From the NCBI GenBank assembly GCA_003517965.1, contig DOZO01000006.1:1-28653 (forward strand): a DNA stretch of 28,653 bases, read 5' to 3'. How positions within the stretch are numbered: the stretch's first letter is position 1; each line of letters begins with the position of its first letter. The notes below the pieces were generated by a model that saw nothing but the letters and a program-made list of their open reading frames with translations, was not told the DNA's origin and made no database searches. The position numbers and the translations under genes were made by a program. This stretch comes from Desulfobulbaceae bacterium. Lineage in GTDB: Bacteria; Desulfobacterota; Desulfobulbia; Desulfobulbales; Desulfurivibrionaceae. Below, in pieces: positions 21,166 through 28,653 of this stretch.

Positions 21166-21299
21166 ATAGTTCAGGCAGGTTGCCCGCACTTTTCTAAAAA
21201 AACATACCATCGTTGATGTCTGTCGGTTATTATTATTCCTTTTGTCTGGGGGCGTTAGGAGATCTTGAGGGTCTGGCAGATGAAAATGAGGTTGGCTGG

Positions 21300-21500
21300 A
21301 TGAAGATTATCTGTAACGGTGCCGCACGGGAAATCGCCTCCGGGACTTGGCTTGTGGATTATATCAGCCAGCTTGGTCTGGATGTCTCTTCGGTGGCGGT
21401 CGAGTGTGACGGGAAGATTCTTACCCGGGAAGAATATGCAAGCCATGCCTTGCGGGATGGATCGGTGCTTGAATTGATACGGTTTGTGGGGGGAGGTTGA
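21300..21500 (+). CDS. thiS: Sulfur carrier protein ThiS
   Basis: A 66-aa ubiquitin-fold protein, MKIICNGAAREIASGTWL through DGSVLELIRFVGGG. The C-terminal Gly-Gly is the site that ThiF adenylates and that carries the thiocarboxylate used by ThiG to make the thiazole of thiamin. The start at 21300, with GAGG eight bases upstream, fits the family length; a longer frame would add 29 unrelated residues. thiG follows after one base. No thiF is in the window, so activation depends on an enzyme elsewhere. Confidence 0.93.
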   Translation: MKIICNGAAREIASGTWLVDYISQLGLDVSSVAVECDGKILTREEYASHALRDGSVLELIRFVGGG

Positions 21501-21501
21501 G

Positions 21502-22269
21502 ATGTTGATTATTGCGGGGAGAAAATTTCGCTCACGGCTCTTTGGCGGCACCGGTAAGTTCTCCTCGCCCGAGGTCATGAAGGAGGCGCTTGCTGCCTCG
21601 GGTTGTGAGATGGTTACCGTGGCCCTGCGTCGCATTGATCTTAATAATCCGGCTGATGATATCATGCGTGTGCTGGATCGTGAGCGTTACCTGTTTTTGC
21701 CCAATACTTCCGGGGCTCGGGATGCGGGAGAAGCTGTCCGGCTGGCCCGACTGGCCAGGGCGTCAGGCGGCGGAGAGTGGCTCAAGCTTGAGGTTACCCC
21801 TGATCCGAGAACACTGCTTCCTGATCCCATCGAAACCCTGAAGGCCACCGAAGAATTGGTCAGGGAGGGGTTTAAGGTGTTGCCCTATATCAACGCTGAT
21901 CCGATTCTGGCGCTGCGCCTTCAGGATGCGGGCGCGGTTGCTGTCATGCCTCTTGGTTCGCCCATCGGCACCAATCAGGGGATATTGACCAGATTCCAGA
22001 TTGAGATTATTATTGCCCAGGCCCAGGTGCCGGTTATTGTTGATGCCGGGCTTGGCGCGCCCTCGCATGTGGCAGAAGCCATGGAGATGGGGGCCGATGC
22101 GGTGCTGGTCAATACGGCCATTGCCGTGGCCGGAGATCCGGTGCGGATGGCCCGTGCCTTTGCCCTGGCGGTGGAAGCGGGACGGCTCGCCTATGAAGCA
22201 GGCCTTGGCGCGGTGAGTAAGGACGCGGCCCCATCTTCGCCCGAGGATGGCTTGGGATTCTTGCGGTAG
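21502..22269 (+). CDS. thiG: Thiazole synthase ThiG
   Basis: A 255-aa TIM-barrel enzyme that condenses 1-deoxyxylulose 5-phosphate, dehydroglycine and ThiS-thiocarboxylate sulfur into the thiamin thiazole. Visible family motifs: LIIAGRKFRSRLFGGTGKF at the start, the Schiff-base lysine in EWLKLEVTPDP (near K95), VMPLGSPIGTNQGI and VIVDAGLGAPSHVAEAMEMG. GGGAGG precedes the ATG at 21502. Overlap-free, one base after thiS and three bases before thiH. Confidence 0.97.
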   Translation: MLIIAGRKFRSRLFGGTGKFSSPEVMKEALAASGCEMVTVALRRIDLNNPADDIMRVLDRERYLFLPNTSGARDAGEAVRLARLARASGGGEWLKLEVTPDPRTLLPDPIETLKATEELVREGFKVLPYINADPILALRLQDAGAVAVMPLGSPIGTNQGILTRFQIEIIIAQAQVPVIVDAGLGAPSHVAEAMEMGADAVLVNTAIAVAGDPVRMARAFALAVEAGRLAYEAGLGAVSKDAAPSSPEDGLGFLR

Positions 22270-22272
22270 CCC

Positions 22273-23370
22273 ATGTTCGTTATTCCTGAATTCTCAATAT
22301 TGCAGGAGGCGATTAACCGCGCCAACGAGGCCGAGGTTCTGCAGGCCTTGCACTCAGATCATCCTGGGCTGACAGGTCTTGCCGCCTTGTTATCGCCTGC
22401 GGCTGAACCGCATCTTGGGGCCATGGCAGCGCGCTCTACCGCTATCACTATCCAGCGTTTTGGTCGCACCATTCAGGTGTATGCGCCTCTTTATCTTTCG
22501 AGTTTCTGCGCCAATCGTTGTGCTTATTGTGGTTTTTCGGCGGACAATGCCATTGCCAGACGGCTCCTGAGCCTTGAGGAAGCAGAAAAAGAGGCCATGA
22601 TCCTGCACCAGCGGGGGTTTAATCATCTTCTTCTTGTTTCCGGGGAGGCTCCTGGCAAGCTTGGCGTGGACTACCTCGAAAAGCTGGCCTTGCGTCTGCG
22701 GGATCGGTTTGCCGCCCTGTCCATTGAGGTGCAGCCTCTGGCCACGGAAGAGTACGCGCGCCTTTTTCGGGCCGGGATAACTGCGGTGGCCGTGTATCAG
22801 GAAACCTATGATCGTGAGGTTTATAAACAGGTGCATCTGGCCGGGCGAAAGGCTGATTTTGCCTATCGTCTGGAAAGTCCGGCCAGGGTCGCGGCCGCTG
22901 GGATGCGGGAGGTCGGGATCGGCGCTTTGCTTGGCCTGGCGGACTGGCGGGCGGAGGGACTTGCCCTGGGCTATCATCTTGCCTGGCTGAGACGGCATTA
23001 CTGGCGCACCGGGTTTACTGTTTCTTTTCCTCGTCTGCGTCCGGCGCAAGGGGAGTTCAAGCCATTGCTGCCGGTAAGCGAGCGAGATCTCAGCCAGATG
23101 ATCTTTGCCCTGCGGATTTTTGACCCGGATGTCGGCCTGTATCTTTCGACCAGGGAAGAGGCCCGTTTTCGTGACGGCATGATCGGCCTTGGCCCGACCC
23201 GTTATTCAGCAGGTTCATGCACCGCGCCGGGCGGATACGGCCAGACCAACGCAGGCGTGGAACAGTTTGAGGTGGGGGACAGCCGCAGCCTTGCCGAGGT
23301 AAGCGTCGCCATCCAGCAAAAGGGCTTTGATCCGGTCCGCAAGGATTGGGATGCCGGTTTTCAATTATAA
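22273..23370 (+). CDS. thiH: Radical SAM tyrosine lyase ThiH
   Basis: A 365-aa radical SAM enzyme. The cluster motif is CANRCAYC (C79, C83, C86). It cleaves tyrosine to p-cresol and dehydroglycine, the anaerobic source of the glycine imine for ThiG, so it fits an anaerobic host (aerobes use ThiO). Other family stretches are LLVSGEAPGKLGVDYL, VYQETYDREVYKQVHLAG and SAGSCTAPGGY near the end. The ribosome site is weak, suggesting coupling to thiG three bases away. Confidence 0.95.
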   Translation: MFVIPEFSILQEAINRANEAEVLQALHSDHPGLTGLAALLSPAAEPHLGAMAARSTAITIQRFGRTIQVYAPLYLSSFCANRCAYCGFSADNAIARRLLSLEEAEKEAMILHQRGFNHLLLVSGEAPGKLGVDYLEKLALRLRDRFAALSIEVQPLATEEYARLFRAGITAVAVYQETYDREVYKQVHLAGRKADFAYRLESPARVAAAGMREVGIGALLGLADWRAEGLALGYHLAWLRRHYWRTGFTVSFPRLRPAQGEFKPLLPVSERDLSQMIFALRIFDPDVGLYLSTREEARFRDGMIGLGPTRYSAGSCTAPGGYGQTNAGVEQFEVGDSRSLAEVSVAIQQKGFDPVRKDWDAGFQL

Positions 23371-23389
23371 TGAGGGAGGAGTAAATCCA

Positions 23390-24679
23390 ATGGCAGACTT
23401 GAAGAAAATGTACACCACCATTCTTGGTGATCACTTCCCTATGGAGATGAAAATCACCTTTGGCGACCAGGAATTGAGGTATCGGAAGAGGACCTGGAAG
23501 ATCGTGGCCGAAGACGGAAGCATCGACGAGCGGGGGGTGCGTTATGGTGAGAATCCCGATCAGGAAGCGGCCCTCTATGAATTGACCAACGGCAATCTGG
23601 TTTTGGGAGACTGCCGGTTCATCGAGCCGGGCAAGGGGCTGGTGAGCGGGATCAAGGTAGAGGACATGCTCCAGGTGGGCAAGCATCCCGGTAAGATCAA
23701 TCTTACCGACATCGACAACGGCTTGAACATCGTCAAGTATCTCATGGACCGTCCGGCCGCGGTGATTCTCAAGCACAACAACCCCTGCGGCGCGGCCTGC
23801 GGGGAAACCCTGGCCCGCGCCTATGATCGGGCCAACCGGGCCGACCGCATTGCTGCTTTTGGCGGGGCGGTGATTCTCAACCGGCCCTGCGACAAGGAAA
23901 CAGCTGAGCTCTTGAGCCAAAACTATCTGGAAGTGGTCTGCGCCCCTGAATTTGAGGCAGGAAGTCTGGAGATTCTCGCGGCCCGAAAAAATTTGCGGGT
24001 GGTGCGAATCAGTCGGATAGACCGACTTGCCGACTATGAAAAATACCGCTATGTCGATTTCAAGAGCCTGATCGATGGCGGGCTCATCGTCCAACAGTCG
24101 GCGGTTAATTCCATTCGTTCGCTGACTGATCTGAAGCCGGCGGTAAGTACCTCGAAGGGCCAGGAATACAAGGTTGAGCGTGAGCCTACTCAGCGGGAGA
24201 TCGACGACATGCTCTTCGGCTGGGCCGTGGAACACGGGGTGACCTCCAATTCGGTTATCTATGTTAAGGATGGCTGTACGGTGGGCATCGGTACCGGCGA
24301 GCAGGACCGGGTCGGAGTGGCCGACATCGCAGTGTACAAGGCCTATACCAAGTATGCCGACATGCTTTGTTTTGACACCTTTGGCCTGCCCTATGCTGAT
24401 ATGGCGCTGGAGATTGAGCAGGGCAAACGGGACAAGGCGGATCAGGAGAGGATCGACGGTCAGACCAAGGCGGACAAGGCCGGGCTGCCGGGCTCGGTGA
24501 TGATCTCTGATGCTTTTTTCCCGTATCGTGATGGCGCCGATGTGGGCATCAGGCAGGGAGTATCGGCCATCCTTCAGGCAGGTGGCTCCATGCGTGATTT
24601 TGAGACCATCCAGGCCTGCAACGAGGCCAGCCCGCAGGTAGCCATGAAGTTTACCGGACAGCGGTCTTTTAAACATTAA
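23390..24679 (+). CDS. Stand-alone AICAR formyltransferase (PurH C-terminal type)
   Basis: A 429-aa protein containing the AICAR transformylase module only. RYGENPDQEAALYE (51-64) and KHNNPCGAACGE (128-139) are the substrate-binding and catalytic motifs. DAFFPYRDGADVGIRQGVSA near the end is the usual second half. The IMP cyclohydrolase domain of bifunctional PurH is absent, so another enzyme must close the ring. It transfers formyl from 10-formyl-THF to AICAR in purine synthesis. The start at 23390 has GGGAGGAG upstream, 19 bases after thiH. Being in a thi operon is unusual. Confidence 0.9.
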   Translation: MADLKKMYTTILGDHFPMEMKITFGDQELRYRKRTWKIVAEDGSIDERGVRYGENPDQEAALYELTNGNLVLGDCRFIEPGKGLVSGIKVEDMLQVGKHPGKINLTDIDNGLNIVKYLMDRPAAVILKHNNPCGAACGETLARAYDRANRADRIAAFGGAVILNRPCDKETAELLSQNYLEVVCAPEFEAGSLEILAARKNLRVVRISRIDRLADYEKYRYVDFKSLIDGGLIVQQSAVNSIRSLTDLKPAVSTSKGQEYKVEREPTQREIDDMLFGWAVEHGVTSNSVIYVKDGCTVGIGTGEQDRVGVADIAVYKAYTKYADMLCFDTFGLPYADMALEIEQGKRDKADQERIDGQTKADKAGLPGSVMISDAFFPYRDGADVGIRQGVSAILQAGGSMRDFETIQACNEASPQVAMKFTGQRSFKH

Positions 24680-24724
24680 ACCGGAATAACCTTATCTATT
24701 GACCATCAAACTTCAGAGGAGATC

Positions 24725-26527
24725 ATGAGCAAAACTGCCCGACGCCCACCAATGCCCGCCCCCATCACCTACGGGGATTGCCTGAAAAAATATACCTACG
24801 ATCAGGACAAGGTCTGTACCCCCGAGGAGACTATCGTCAAGCTTAAGCAGAAACTGGCCGAGGTCAAACTTGATATTTTGAACGATGTGCGGCGGGTTGA
24901 CACCGGCAGGTTGGATATTCCGGTTTACTTCAGCGTTTGCGGCCGGGAGGCCTTTGAAGTTATCCGCAACAAGAAGCAGCTGGGTAAGGGCTGTACTCCG
25001 GCTCAGTCTCAGGCCAGCGCCTGTATGGAGCTGATTGAGCGCTTCAGTTTTTTCAGCTTCAAGCAAAACCCGGCCAATTTTATTCGGGCTACCTACGCCA
25101 AACTAAAGGCCGAGGGGTTGCCCCTGTTGCCTCTCAAATATCTGCTCCAGTCGGTACACGATGAAAATACCTCAGAAGAAACCTTAGCCGAGCTGATTGC
25201 CGATATCCCCATTCGCTGGGCCTGGGCTACCAACCTCAACCGAGGGGAGATGGTACTGATTCCCTTTTCCTGGTTCTATGCGATCAATGAATTTAACGGT
25301 CCTGCCGCTGGCAACAGTTATGAAGAGGCGATCTTACAGGGGCTTTGCGAGATCGTCGAGCGTCACGTCTGCGCGGTGATCACCCGTGAACGAATCAAGG
25401 CCCCGCTGATTGATCCAAATTCCATCACCGATCCAGTAGCCGTTGAGTTATTACGAAAATTCACCCGTCACGGGATTAAGGTTTATCTTAACGACTTTTC
25501 TCTGGACACCGGCATCCCCACGGTGGGGGCCCTGGCTATCGATCCATCCACCTTTCCAGAGACCAGCGAAATCGTTTATACTGCCGGCACCACTCCTGAA
25601 CCTAACAAGGCCCTGATCCGGGCACTCACCGAAGTGGCCCAGCTGTCCGGGGATTTTCACACCAAATCAAACTATGTGGCCAGCGGCCTGCCTAAACCCC
25701 TGTCTCTTGATGAGGTGGACTATATTATCCATCCCGACCGGATCGTGCAGCTCAGCGATCTGCCCGATCTTGGCGACAATAACATGAGGGTGGAGATCGA
25801 CCGCTGCCTTGCGGCCCTTGCCAAGCTGGATATGGAGGTGTTTCTGGTTGACGTGCACCACAAGGACTTGCAGATTCCGGCGATCTACACCATTGTGCCA
25901 GGGGCCCATTTCCGGGAACGCTCCATCAGCAAGAGCGTTGGGTTGTTTGCCGCCAAGCTGGCTCATGAGCAGATCAGTGACCCAGCTGCCCAGATTGAGC
26001 AGCTTAAAAAAATGAGCGCCATCCTGCCCGGAGCCTATTTTATTGAGTTTTTTCTGGGCAAGAAGAAGGCGGCTTTACAGAGCTTTCAGGAGGCCATGGA
26101 TCATTTCAACCGGGCCTTGGCGCTGAACCCCGAGGCTGAGGATCTTCCCTATATCTACTCCTTCATGGGGGAGTGTCTGAAAGACATGGGCCAGTATCAG
26201 GAGGCTATTGTGGTTCTGCAGCTTGGTATCGAACAGGATGAGGAACGGCCGGATATTCACAATCTGCTGGGATTTTGCCATTACAAGCGGGATGATTTTG
26301 AGACCGCGGTTATCCACTTTTCTCGCAGTATTGAGTTGGAGCCAGGCTCGGCTATTGATTTTGCCAATCTCGGAGTCAACCTGCGCAAGCTAAATCGCCT
26401 GGACGAGGCGATTCACAACTTCAAGATTGCCATGACTATGGACCCTTATCTGGAGCTTGCCCGTACTCATCTCGATGAACTGTATGCCATGCAAAAACAA
26501 TCCGTTGAACAAACGTCTATCGATTAA
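24725..26527 (+). CDS. YcaO-domain protein with C-terminal TPR repeats
   Basis: A 600-aa protein. The N-terminal two-thirds are a YcaO ATP-dependent cyclodehydratase/thioamide-type domain with QASACMELIERFSFFS and LQGLCEIVERHVCAVITRER, the acidic ATP/Mg sites. NKALIRALTEVAQLSGDF is the usual YcaO helix. From about residue 450 three to four TPR units follow (MDHFNRALALNPEAEDL, AIVVLQLGIEQDEERPDI, AVIHFSRSIELEPGSA). YcaO enzymes activate a backbone amide with ATP, forming azolines, thioamides or amidines. The substrate here is unknown. A JAMM protease gene follows after 12 bp. Confidence 0.9.
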   Translation: MSKTARRPPMPAPITYGDCLKKYTYDQDKVCTPEETIVKLKQKLAEVKLDILNDVRRVDTGRLDIPVYFSVCGREAFEVIRNKKQLGKGCTPAQSQASACMELIERFSFFSFKQNPANFIRATYAKLKAEGLPLLPLKYLLQSVHDENTSEETLAELIADIPIRWAWATNLNRGEMVLIPFSWFYAINEFNGPAAGNSYEEAILQGLCEIVERHVCAVITRERIKAPLIDPNSITDPVAVELLRKFTRHGIKVYLNDFSLDTGIPTVGALAIDPSTFPETSEIVYTAGTTPEPNKALIRALTEVAQLSGDFHTKSNYVASGLPKPLSLDEVDYIIHPDRIVQLSDLPDLGDNNMRVEIDRCLAALAKLDMEVFLVDVHHKDLQIPAIYTIVPGAHFRERSISKSVGLFAAKLAHEQISDPAAQIEQLKKMSAILPGAYFIEFFLGKKKAALQSFQEAMDHFNRALALNPEAEDLPYIYSFMGECLKDMGQYQEAIVVLQLGIEQDEERPDIHNLLGFCHYKRDDFETAVIHFSRSIELEPGSAIDFANLGVNLRKLNRLDEAIHNFKIAMTMDPYLELARTHLDELYAMQKQSVEQTSID

Positions 26528-26539
26528 GGAATTTTAACG

Positions 26540-26950
26540 ATGATTCTACAAATTGAGGAAAAAATTCTGACGGCCATGCTGGAGCATGGTCGTCGGGAGG
26601 AGCCAAACGAGGCCTGCGGTTATCTGGCCGCCAAGGACGGGGTAGTTGATCGTCTGTTCGAGTTGACTAACATAGATGCCGCCCCAGATCATTATACTAT
26701 GGATCCGGCGGAACAATTTGCCGTTATCCGGCAGATCAGGGAAGAGGGCTTGCAACTGGCGGCGGCGTATCACAGTCATCCGGAAACCCCGGCCCGGCCT
26801 TCGGTGGAGGACATTCGCCTGGCCAACGATCCCGGCATGGTTTATGTCATCGTCAGCCTGATGGCGGGAGTGGAGCCGGTTCGGGCCTTTAAGATCAGAG
26901 GAGATGAGGTGGTCGATATACCCCTGCAAGTGCGGCAGGGGAGAGTATAA
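26540..26950 (+). CDS. JAMM/Mov34 (M67C-type) metalloprotease
   Basis: A 136-aa single-domain JAMM protein. The zinc set is complete: E24 (NEACGYL), H78 and H80 (YHSHPETPARPSVED), with S88 and D91. Bacterial relatives such as Mec+ remove amino acids or extensions from the C-terminus of ubiquitin-like sulfur carriers (CysO in Mycobacterium). Here it is 12 bp after the YcaO gene and about 5 kb after thiS, in the same direction. AAGGAA precedes the ATG. Confidence 0.93.
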   Translation: MILQIEEKILTAMLEHGRREEPNEACGYLAAKDGVVDRLFELTNIDAAPDHYTMDPAEQFAVIRQIREEGLQLAAAYHSHPETPARPSVEDIRLANDPGMVYVIVSLMAGVEPVRAFKIRGDEVVDIPLQVRQGRV

Positions 26951-26955
26951 GGCTG

Positions 26956-27189
26956 TTAGAGAATATTTTTGCGGAGTCTGGTGTGCAGGTAGAGGCTCTC
27001 CAGTTTCTCCCTGGCCCAGGGGGTCTGGCGCAGGAATTTCAGGCTCGATTTGATTCCTGGGTCCTTGGTAAAGCAGTTGATCGAGATTTTCTCCCCCAGC
27101 TTTTCCCAGCCGTAGTGTTCTACCAGTCGGGTGAGGATAACCTCCAGAGTGATGCCGTGCAGCGGATTGCTTTTTTGAGTTATGCTCAT
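26956..27189 (-). CDS. VF530-family DNA-binding protein
   Basis: A 77-aa protein with the full family signature NPLHGITLEVILTRLVEHYG, WEKLGEKISINCFTKDPGIK, SSLKFLRQTPWAREKLESLY. Family members are small helical proteins reported to bind DNA (VF530 / DUF2132). AAAGGA precedes the ATG. It converges with the JAMM gene with only five bases between the stops. A GC hairpin at the end of the JAMM gene (26921-26941) has no T-run. Confidence 0.93.
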   Translation of the reverse strand: MSITQKSNPLHGITLEVILTRLVEHYGWEKLGEKISINCFTKDPGIKSSLKFLRQTPWAREKLESLYLHTRLRKNIL

Positions 27190-27457
27190 GGCGCTTCCTT
27201 TGTTTGTTAGTCTTAGAGATGCGGGTCATAATACGCCGGTTTGCTTTTTTTTGCCACTGAGGAGAGGGAGACACTGTTTCGTAGCGATATTGGTATTGTG
27301 GTGGATGCCCCTCGATAAATCCAGATCATGATTTTCCTCTGGAAGACAACGATGAAAATGTGATATTGTGATCAGTAGTCGGGATGTCACAGAGAAGATG
27401 CCCAGGGAATCCCTTTTAGCACAGATATATGTTCAGCAACTACAAACAGGTGTGGAT

Positions 27458-28561
27458 ATGAACTCAAAAGAGAATGAACAGCCAGCGGATGTGATTGGCG
27501 ATATTCTTAATATTGTTCACAATTCCGTTATTCTTGTAGATCCTGCGGAACGGATTTTTTTTGCCAACAACAGGACGGCTGAGATGTTCAGGGCCCACCC
27601 AGATCAGTTGAAAAATCTTGATTTTTCAGAGCTTTTTATGCCGGAAGACCGAGAGTTTATGCTCCCTAATATTCTGCTACTGACCAGAAGAAAACAGGAG
27701 TTTGAGACCGAGATTATGTTGCGTTGCCTGGACGGCGGCTCTTTTTTGGGGATTCTTTTCTGCTCCGTTTTTAGTTGGGACAATGACGAATGCATAGCCA
27801 TAACCATCCATGACAGCTCCAAGATGAAGGCCATTGAGCGTACACTCAGGCATTCTGAACGTGTTGCCTTCCTGGGTCATATGCTTGATGAGATCAGCCA
27901 TCAGGTCCGGAATCCCATTCAGGTTATTGGCGGCTTGGCCAGACGAATGAAGGGAACGGTTGGGACCAATGAACGGTATATGGATACCATTGTGCGGGAG
28001 TCTGGGCGTCTGGAGAAATTGCTGGACACCCTGAATGCCTTTATCAGGTTGTCTCGACCGAGGACCAGCATAGTTTTTATGGCGGAACTATTTCGTGTCG
28101 TGCAGCCAAGACTGGAAAAAATCGCTGTTCAACATGGAATCAGTATTAAGTACCATTATGACGAGATAATTCTGAGCAAGGCAATCCTGGCCGACCTTGT
28201 TCTGATTGTAGAGGCGCTGGAGGTGGTGGTGACCAATGCCTGTGAATCATACGGTGAAAAATACCCCGGCGATTCGATTGAATTATGGCTTTTTGACCCA
28301 GGTCAGCCTGACTGTCCCGGCGCCATCAGGATAATAGACCATGGTTGCGGTATCAAAGCGGAGAGTCTGCCGCAAGTCACCACCCATTTTTTCACCAACA
28401 AGACTGGGCATATCGGCATGGGCCTTACTTTTGCGCAGCGGATAGCAGAAGAACAGAACTGCCAGATGGAAATTGTTTCTGTTGAAGGACAGGGTACCAA
28501 TGTTACCTTTTTTCTGAAAAAAGAAAGAAGAAGGCCGTTGCGCACCGAAAGGCTGGAATAA
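27458..28561 (+). CDS. Soluble PAS-domain sensor histidine kinase
   Basis: A 367-aa protein with no membrane segment. A PAS domain (residues about 12-120, VHNSVILVDPAERIFFANNR) precedes the dimerisation helix with H148 (EISHQVRNPIQVIGG). The ATPase domain follows: N-box VTNACESYG, G1 IIDHGCGIK, G2 GHIGMGLTFA. It should autophosphorylate in response to a cytoplasmic signal. No response regulator is in the window. The ATG at 27458 has AGGTG six bases upstream. In-frame starts at 27400 (ATG) and 27368 (GTG) would add 19 or 30 residues. Confidence 0.88.
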   Translation: MNSKENEQPADVIGDILNIVHNSVILVDPAERIFFANNRTAEMFRAHPDQLKNLDFSELFMPEDREFMLPNILLLTRRKQEFETEIMLRCLDGGSFLGILFCSVFSWDNDECIAITIHDSSKMKAIERTLRHSERVAFLGHMLDEISHQVRNPIQVIGGLARRMKGTVGTNERYMDTIVRESGRLEKLLDTLNAFIRLSRPRTSIVFMAELFRVVQPRLEKIAVQHGISIKYHYDEIILSKAILADLVLIVEALEVVVTNACESYGEKYPGDSIELWLFDPGQPDCPGAIRIIDHGCGIKAESLPQVTTHFFTNKTGHIGMGLTFAQRIAEEQNCQMEIVSVEGQGTNVTFFLKKERRRPLRTERLE

Positions 28562-28593
28562 AGGTAAGCGTTCAGCAGCACCACATCTGCTTT

Positions 28594-28628
28594 ATCGGCA
28601 CTGCTGCCGATGATTGACAGTCATCGGC
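28594..28628 (+). terminator. Overlapping hairpins after the kinase gene
   Basis: ATCGGCA (28594-28600) pairs with TGCCGAT (28605-28611). GCCGATGA (28606-28613) pairs perfectly with TCATCGGC (28621-28628). The middle arm is shared, so only one can form. No T-run follows. It may be a transcript end or leader of the next gene. Confidence 0.35.
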
Positions 28629-28653
28629 CTACTCATGTGCAATAGCACACTTC

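Noticed and set aside
23090..24676. 528-aa minus-strand frame
   Set aside because: Antisense shadow of thiH and the AICAR transformylase gene, which carry full catalytic motifs.
26921..26941. Terminator between the JAMM and VF530 genes
   Set aside because: CCCCTGC/GCAGGGG forms a hairpin but it lies inside the JAMM gene and no T-run follows on either strand.

Overview
The window joins two different kinds of DNA. Positions 1 to about 20,600 look like an integrated mobile element or genomic island, cut by the left edge. Positions about 20,600 to 28,653 look like ordinary chromosome. The junction is a 3'-terminal fragment of a tRNA-Thr(CGT) gene at 20547-20596. It is followed by that tRNA's own terminator and flanked by a tyrosine integrase at 19181-20377. 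The chromosomal side (thiS-thiG-thiH, a stand-alone AICAR formyltransferase, a YcaO-TPR protein, a JAMM protease, a VF530-type protein and a PAS histidine kinase) suggests a Desulfobacterota (deltaproteobacterial) host. That assignment is inference from gene content; no 16S rRNA or other marker is present.

Layout from the left, all minus strand to 10.7 kb. First comes a truncated beta-class DNA methyltransferase (Type III Mod-like, 1-1498), then a RelE-type toxin and HTH antitoxin pair (1516-2158) and a DUF4143-type AAA ATPase (2234-3370). Next is a three-gene overlapping operon encoding a Cys-motif protein, the RNA ligase RtcB and a SLOG-like protein (3537-6095). From 6198 to 9993 lies a run of eight mostly overlapping genes for exported proteins. 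They include a trypsin-like protease with nine TPR units, two paralogous lipoproteins and two paralogous GYTRRDGTY proteins, so part of the cassette has duplicated and drifted.

From 10.3 to 14.3 kb is a decayed stretch. It holds a hypothetical gene divergent from an XRE regulator, a double ribbon-helix-helix-like protein, integrase-like and other remnants, two small plus-strand genes and about 700 bp of broken reading frames. From 14.3 to 18.0 kb is a compact, translationally coupled minus-strand operon: AlpA-like HTH, a 77-aa protein, a TOPRIM/RecA-like primase-helicase, a zinc-ribbon protein and three small mobile-element proteins. Its leader can fold a terminator and a competing hairpin. 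A second toxin-antitoxin pair plus an antitoxin pseudogene (18.3-19.1 kb) lies between this operon and the integrase.

Right of the junction, the plus-strand run thiS-thiG-thiH-AICAR transformylase-YcaO/TPR-JAMM is closely spaced. It combines thiazole sulfur chemistry with a YcaO enzyme and a JAMM protease that could act on the C-terminus of a ubiquitin-like sulfur carrier. No thiF or thiE lies in the window and I could not recognise a TPP riboswitch. This cluster, the attenuator-like leader and the phased GTTGCA repeats beside the primase gene are the points most worth following up.
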